Source: Helichrysum umbraculigerum (lineage: Eukaryota > Streptophyta > Magnoliopsida > Asterales > Asteraceae). Taken from it: 64,000 bases of DNA. The position numbers were made by a program, and so were the translations under genes. Shown here in pieces: positions 57,601 to 64,000 of the stretch. Numbering within the stretch: the stretch's first letter is position 1; each line of letters opens with the position of its first letter. Location: the NCBI GenBank assembly GCA_949592205.1, contig CATIUR010000005.1:33292179-33356178 (forward strand), given 5' to 3'. The notes beneath the pieces were generated by a model. The model saw nothing but the letters and a program-made list of their open reading frames with translations, had not been told where the DNA came from and ran no database searches.

Positions 57601-59781
57601 TAAATCAATAAAAGTTCCTGATTCACCATGTCAAGAAAATAGGTAATTTATTAGTGTTATTGCAAGGCTAATTTTTGGCAATCTCTTTTTCACTCCTTAG
57701 TTATTTGTAAATTCAAAAAGTGGATAAAACAACTGTTTGTGGGTGCAAGATGGCCCGATCCGACCATACCTGCACTACAAAAGTTTTTGTTTTGACCCCT
57801 TAACCAACCCAACCATTTTGCGACCTCTATTATCTCCTTTTAAACCATTGGTCTTAAAGCAGTAATGAATAAACAGGGGCGTTTGGATGATGGTGGGGCT
57901 GCAACTGTGAGAGCTATAATGCATTGGCAGTATCGAACCATTTCCAGAGGACAGAACTCAATACTACATAATCTAAATGCACTTCTTGGTCCTAAAACGG
58001 ATGACTATATATCATTTTATGGTCTTAGGACATATGGTAGACTTGGTGATGATGGTCCAATTGCTACAAGTCAGGTAATGCAATGTTTATGTGATGCATG
58101 GCAATTTATACTTGCACTGAGAAGGAAATAATAAAAAAATCGTTTTTGTTTGTTTTCATGCAGGTGTATGTGCATAGTAAAGTGATGATAGTTGATGATC
58201 ATATCACGTTAATTGGATCATCTAACATAAATGACCGGAGTTTGCTTGGACATAGGGATTCTGAGGTACAAATCTACATTCTTTTCTCAATGCCTTTCTC
58301 TTTTCAGTTACGGAGTAGCATCTTTTTAAAACATAGCTGTTTTATTTACATATTCTGTAATAACGTAGTTTTGGTAATAGTATCTAACTCATTAGTTATC
58401 TAGGAAAAAATAGTGAAAATATTGACAAAAAAGTGCTTGAATCAAAACTGGCCTGACCTGTCCAGTGTGCAACATGTATTGATATTAGGGGTGAAAAGGC
58501 AGATTAGGTTAGCTATGGGGCCGTATACGGGGGTGTAAAAAGGAAAATTTTCATTTTCATAAGACAACCCATTATAGAAAGTGTTAAATTTTCTTGAGAG
58601 AGAGAGTATATCTTATGGCAGGGTTGGAAGAACATAAATCTTATACCTAACATAAATTTTGCATCAGATTGGGGTTCTCATTGAAGATAGAGAATTTACT
58701 GACTCAACAATGAATGGGGAGCCTTGGAGTGCTGGGAAATTTGCAATTAGCCTCCGGCTTTCTCTGTGGTCCGAACATCTTGGTCTTCATGGTGAAGAGG
58801 TTAGTATCATTTTACCAACTTAGTGACTTACAAAGGGTGATAAATGTCTTTTGTTACCTCAACTCTTTTCTTTTTGTTCCAGATGAGTCGGATCAGAGAC
58901 CCCATAGCTGATGAGACATACAAAGATTTGTGGTTAGCAACTGCAACGGTAAGGAAACATGGCAACATCAAAACTAGAGGTGGGATGGGTAACTGCGCAC
59001 AATGGGTAGATCTATTTGATTGGCTGGATGAAACACAAATAGTTTTATTAATTTATTAAGTATTTATAAAGATGATTGAAAAATATATGATTTTATAACA
59101 ATATTACAATGATTTAAATAATAAGAATTAGGAGGAATTTGGCTCCTTTATGGAAAATGGATAAATTCCTAGATTTGAGATCGAACCAACTTACAAAAAA
59201 ATCACTTTAGATACAGTTTGGGCAATTTTATGTATGTTTGGCCTGTTTCCATCTTAGCTGATATTATTAGGACTAGAAGTTAATTTTATAACCCAAATCA
59301 ACCTATTTACCCATTAATGGGTCATATGGCCACCTCTAATCGATAATTTTCTGGCTTTTTATTCCAACCTTCAAGTGATATCTTTAATTTATTTGGCAGG
59401 CAAACTCCCAAATTTACCAGGATGTATTTTCTTGTGTCCCAAATGATTTTATCCACTCGAGGTATATATTTAATCTTTCGTGCGACTTTGCTTAAGTAAA
59501 ACTAGATTTTAATGTTATTTATCAACGATCTGTTATGCAGATATGCTTTCAGACAAAGCATGAACTACTGGAAGGAGAAATTTGGACATACAACAATCGA
59601 TTTAGGTGTAGCTCCCGAGAAACTTGAATCATTGACAGAAGGAGACATTCATACGATAGATATATTGAAGCGAGTAAGAGGGTTTCTAGTTTCATTTCCA
59701 TTACACTTTATGTGTCAAGAAGATTTAAGACCAATGTTTAGTGAGACTGAATTCTATACATCTCCTCAGGTCTTTTACTAG
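51684..59781 (+). CDS. PLDZETA1-like: Phospholipase D zeta (PX-PH PLD)
   Basis: Twenty exons, 3207 nt, 1068 aa: 51684-51869, 52867-52968, 53143-53258, 53335-53473, 53637-53798, 53907-54080, 54251-54493, 54806-54922, 55081-55220, 55354-55503, 55752-55908, 56120-56581, 56944-57054, 57282-57428, 57877-58074, 58164-58265, 58668-58799, 58883-58948, 59400-59461, 59541-59781. PX covers about residues 45-190, PH about 195-345. HKD motif 1 is HHEKIVVVD (exon 10), HKD motif 2 VHSKVMIVDD (exon 16). The enzyme hydrolyses phosphatidylcholine to phosphatidic acid; this PX-PH class is calcium-independent, PIP2-stimulated and, in Arabidopsis, linked to vesicle traffic, auxin and phosphate starvation. Length matches the family (about 1,050-1,100 aa). 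Exon 12 is the variable acidic/Ser-rich insert. Intron 1 uses a GC donor. The PLDZETA1 versus 2 choice is uncertain. Confidence 0.94.
52164..52333. mobile_element. hAT-like MITE in PLD intron 1 (170 bp)
   Basis: Ends CAGGGGCGGA and TCCGCCACTG are inverted with one mismatch, and resemble the common CAGTGGCGGA hAT terminus. Flanks TAAAAATA / TGAAATTA match at 6 of 8 positions, a decayed 8-bp duplication. GGGGGCAGCTGCCCCC inside is a perfect palindrome. Confidence 0.6.
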
Positions 59782-60798
59782 ATGTTGTTACCCATTCTAT
59801 TAGGGAGAAATGTACATTATTATGTAATCTTTACACAGTCACAGTGATTGTAATTTATTTATTCTTTGGTTTTCTTTTTCCTTTGGAAATTTTTGGAGGA
59901 AAAGGGTAGTTGGTGTAGATCATTGATGCAGGGCGGAAATAACTGTACATTGTAAGAACACAATTTGCTTTTGTGGATCATTGGTCGACACAACTTACAA
60001 ATAACAAGTGTTAGGTGAAATATACTTGTTCTTTACTTTGAGCTTTCAAAAATCTTAACTGTTATTATCTGATCCTATAACATTACATGTGTATCTCAAT
60101 AATTTCTTATTTTTTGTTTATTAATTGTTCTTCCTTTTCCTTGTTTGAATAGAAGTAGAATATTTCATTTGACACACACTTATGCATTGTTAAAAATTTA
60201 AATACTCCAAATCTTACATGAGAACGAAACATAGGAAGAATGCTTGTGGAATATGAATCGATCACAATCTGACTGCGGTGATGTTTATCAACTAGAGTAT
60301 AGACATGTAAACTACGAGCTTCTACAAAGAATCTTTTATGATTTGTATCTATGTTTGATGATAATTATACAGGAACAATGAATTTTTTATGATTTGCTTC
60401 TATAAAGCATCTTGGTTTTTTATAGTACTTTTTTATGATCGATCCGCCGACTACCTAGCATTCTCAGTGGCTACACTTATTTTAGCCTTTAATATCAACC
60501 ATGAACATAAAATACTTGAGAACTCATAAAATGTGAAATGTCCTTTTCTAACATAAAAGTGTACATTTTATCCACTATACAAATCACAATATATCCTAAT
60601 GTTTCAGTAATAACATGACTAATCCAATGTAGTAAGCTTAGCACGTCAATCTACATTATTCACTTGTGTAAGTTATACAAAAGGGTACACTTAAAGTATA
60701 ACATATCAAATAAAGACATCAACAATTTAACATATCAATTAAGTATATTGAAAAAATGTATGTGTAACATATCAAGGACATTCAGAACAGTAGAACAC
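59782..60798. other. Convergent 3' flanks of PLD zeta and the receptor kinase
   Basis: AT-rich; holds both 3' UTRs. No further gene seen. Confidence 0.55.
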
Positions 60799-63700
60799 CT
60801 ATCTAGGAACGAACTCAGATATTGAAACCTCATTAACTGATAACTGAGATGATCCTGACTCTGTAGTAGATAGTGACATTACAGGATGAATGTTACTATG
60901 CCTGAAAAATGCTGGTTCTGATGGTACTGGAAGCGTGACAGATAAGCTATTAAGCATAAGAACAACTGAAGCCATGGTTGGCCTATCGATAACATGTTCT
61001 TGAACACATAATAACCCAATGTTTATACTTCTAACGATGTCATGTATTGAACCTGATCCCATATTCAATGTAGAATCTATCAGATCTTGCACTGTCCCAT
61101 TTCTCCAGCTTTTCCATGCCTATAAGGTAATAACAAGTTTGTTATCAGCATATATACAATACGAAACATAATATTAACGAAAAAATATTTCCAAGCAGAT
61201 AATATGATCATTTCATTAGTGCATAATGCATATACACATTTTCAGAATCTGCTATGTTGGAGGAAAACTCGTGTATAGGGTATAAATTTTGATGACCAAT
61301 TGACCATATATCTTTTTGAATCGGGGTCTAACTTTCTGAAAACAAAAAATACGACCCTATATGTCCAGGTTACACATATATTTTTTTTTGGGATTGAGTG
61401 ATGTTCTTGATTGAGGCGACCAAACAAGAACCTGGTTTGGGTTTTTTTTAATCATTAAACAAGAACCTAGTTGCTAGAGAGTATTTTGCGTTTTTGTCTT
61501 GATCTCATGTTCATGATTCTATACATATATAGAACACCCAATTATGATGGAAGTTTAATAATGTTCTCCATAATTAGCAAACAGTTACAAGACCTTTGAA
61601 GTTAGGGGCCACTAAAAACAATGGTTACTGTAAGCTCCCAACACTTACACCAACAGTCACAACCAAATGGGGTCAGAATTGACACCAGACCCGTTTTCTG
61701 TCAAATAGGTCTGAATTACAACCCAACCCGTTTGATGCCAAATGTGTCAGAATTACCACCCGACCTGTCTGATGTCGGGTGTCATCTACAATATGGATCG
61801 TGTCTGCAGAGTGGCCTTTGGCTGCCGTTAGGCCCTTGTCTTGTCTGCAATATGGGTAGAGACCCATTTCAACAACATATTTTCTTGTTCCACAATTACT
61901 TTTAGTCGGGGATGTTATCGACTAAATGGGCGTAACCTTCGTACCTCCTAACCCATTTCCAGGTCTACTAACTACATCTCTCACTTATACTAAATTACGA
62001 ACATGGTAAGTGTGGATACTTACAAAGCTAAGAAGATCTTCAATGCTCTCTCCATTCTGAAAAGATCGATTCTTTTGACCTGTTACGATCTCTAATACTA
62101 ATACCCCAAAGCTAAAGACATCAGATTTCACTGAGAATTGGCCTTGCATGACATATTCCGGAGCCATATAACCACTATAAGAAAGCATGGAACGGACAAA
62201 ACATTAGCATTTTGGGTCATTGGGTGCCTTTCTCGACTATATAGATATTAATTTTAGTACTTGAAAGTTGGTCAAACAAAAATATATGTGGGTAATGATG
62301 AAAATTGGCATCGGTTTCCTGTTATTTAACAACCATAGGTTAGGTTGCAGTGCCAATTTAGGTGACATAATATATTTAAGCCTAGAAAGATCGTTTTTTC
62401 ACACAATTTGTGGCAAAATTTCTAATTCTTAAAATTGCTTGCCATGTTTGCAAACTAAGTGGAAAAACTGTTCGTAGCTTCTAAACTTAATCCGTGTTCA
62501 CGAATCTGTGTTAAAAAAGCCACATACATGTTTAATTTAGCTATGTCACCAGGTCGCCAAAAATGTAATCCCAATATATGTTGTTATCGACAACCAAACC
62601 ACATCTTAGCGACCATTGTTTTTATAGAAGTGTTTGAATTGAAGTCCTTCAACAAGTATAGCTATAACAACTCCAGTATATTTCCCAATGAATTTGTCTA
62701 AATAAATTGTACTTACTATGTTCCAACAATTCGACTAGTGTCACCCTGAGTTTCCTCGGGTTTAAACAACCTTGCCATACCAAAATCTGCAATTTTTGGG
62801 TTCATCTCTGCATCTAACAAAACATTACTAGCTTTCATATCACGATGAATTATCCTTAGACGAGAATCTTCATGAAGGTATAAAAGACCCTTGGCAACAC
62901 CTTTGATGATCTTAAATCGCTTTCTCCAATCAAGAAGCAAACATTTAATAGGATCTACAAGCATCAGCGTAAATCGGTTACATATATTAGTAACTATTTA
63001 TTAAAGTTAAAACATCATATCTACCCATTCTAAAGTGGTCACAAATTGGAGTATTTTTTATCTGCAAAATTATCAAGAACTTTTATGATGCAATTAGAAA
63101 TATTGTAGAGATTTTTTTTAATACTAAATTCATAGCTGAAATAGACTATATATGTGACCTGTCTAAGGTTTGATTGTTAATTGTTTTCTGTAGTGCTTCT
63201 TGTGTAATTGAGGAAGAGGCTAGCTTGTTCTTCGGAACTTACCAAATAGAAATTGATCAAGACTTGCATTTGGCAAGAACTCATAAACAAGTAGCCGTTC
63301 ACTTCCTTTTATGCTGAAACCAAGCAGCCTAACCAAATTTCGATGTTGAAGCTTTGCAACCAGAAGAACTTCATTCTTGAATTCTATATCTCCTTGTCCG
63401 GAATCTGTTGCAAGCCTCTTTACTGCTATCTCATGTCCATCTTCAAGCACACCCTATATTTATTACCATTTATTTAGGCAATATCAAAATTTTTATATAT
63501 TTTTGCACATAAGTAGTAGAAAGTATATAGTAATATGTTTTTAGATACCTTGTAAACTCCCCCAAAACCACCTCTTCCAAGCATATTGTCATCGGAAAAT
63601 TCGTTTGTTGCAGCTTTCACTATATTAAAGTTGTAGTGTAAAGATTCAATTACGCCCATATCCATTGTTTCATCTAGTCGAACGAAAGAGATATATTAAG

Positions 63701-63958
63701 TTAGAAGGCACTCTGTCTATAAACGTAGTTATTGGAGTGAAAACAGCTCAAACAAGTATATATTAATGACAACAGAATAATGTTGCTGATCATAATTAAT
63801 AAGATGCATGCTAGCTTCGCTCTTACTCTGTGAATGCTGGCTTTCCTTCTTGTTCCTCGATCTCATGAGAATACAACATGAAGCAATTATTATGACAGCA
63901 ATGACCGTCACACTAACAATTGCTATGATCACATACCGTGTCGTGTTTTTCTTTTTAC
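60799..63958 (-). CDS. Receptor-like kinase, CRK (DUF26) type, 3' part
   Basis: Minus-strand exons: 63958-63827, 63673-63549, 63453-63243, 62954-62717, 62174-62024 and 61119-60799. The 211, 238 and 151-bp exons are characteristic of CRK/DUF26-SRK kinases. The first visible exon encodes one membrane helix (VIIAIVSVTVIAVIII) and a basic stop-transfer. The kinase has GRGGFGGVYK (P-loop), VKRL (ATP-binding Lys), IHRDMKASNVLLD (catalytic loop, RD type), DFGMARLF and GYMAPEY. The tail ends SISEFVPR. Such plasma-membrane kinases act in immunity and stress signalling. The ectodomain exon, which would show two DUF26 (GNK2) domains, is beyond the window, so CRK versus related S-domain kinases rests on exon sizes. 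No disabling mutation is visible. Confidence 0.88.
61672..61782. repeat. Three 37-bp tandem repeats in the last RLK intron
   Basis: GTC(A/T)GAATTAC-type unit starts at 61672, 61709 and 61746, spacing 37 bp exactly, units partly diverged. It lies in the 904-bp intron before the last exon. Confidence 0.75.
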
Positions 63959-64000
63959 CTGTAAACATGATATGATGTGTTATGGTTGAGAAGTCGATCG

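Noticed and set aside
61621..61905. 94-codon ORF in the RLK intron
   Set aside because: Made of 37-bp tandem repeats; intronic and without features.

Overview
This is nuclear DNA of a flowering plant. The evidence is intron-rich plant genes (a GRDP/DUF1399 protein, an F-box/LRR protein, a SWEET sugar transporter, a PX-PH phospholipase D zeta and a cysteine-rich-type receptor kinase) embedded in nested LTR retrotransposons and MITEs. The retroelement accessory ORF and the chromovirus LTR style remind me of Asteraceae genomes. That placement is from memory, not from a search.

Left third (1-23.9 kb): a stack of nested transposons. The 3' end of a Ty3/gypsy chromovirus (1-2358, + strand) is inserted in the gag of a minus-strand Ty1/copia SIRE-like element (2359-5328). 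That element abuts a decayed PIF/Harbinger transposon (5334 to about 23.9 kb, + strand) carrying a Myb/SANT-like ORF1 and a DDE transposase. A second, nearly complete copia element (8675-23512, minus strand, perfect AGGTC target duplication) splits the transposase just after its catalytic Glu. On the minus strand this copia reads 5' LTR (with a private 380-bp internal duplication), PBS, GCGAGT-motif leader, gag, pol, a poly(A) tract, a second GCGAGT-motif leader, then a roughly 1,030-codon ORF in six exons whose five GT-AG introns all keep the reading frame, and finally PPT and 3' LTR. An intron-bearing accessory gene in a reverse-transcribed element is the most unusual thing in the window.

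Middle (23.9-46 kb): host genes and MITEs. A GRDP-like gene (25127-28875, +) has a TTA-flanked MITE in intron 1. A 2.45-kb solo LTR follows (29352-31804, CCTTT duplication). Then come an F-box/LRR gene of the FBL3 type (34807-38263, +) and a convergent SWEET gene (38535-39867, -). A Stowaway MITE (42693-45878) is split by a 2.9-kb solo LTR with TAAAC duplication.

Right (46-64 kb): a patchwork of nested non-autonomous DNA elements (46-51 kb), a 20-exon PLD zeta gene (51684-59781, +), and the 3' part of a DUF26-type receptor-like kinase (60799-63958, -) whose ectodomain lies beyond the window.

Cross-cutting theme: the chromovirus LTRs and the copia leaders each carry their own short GC-rich palindromes, often 7-bp arms around one central base. 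In one LTR the arms covary between copies. The host genes are unrelated neighbours and show no sign of working as one pathway.
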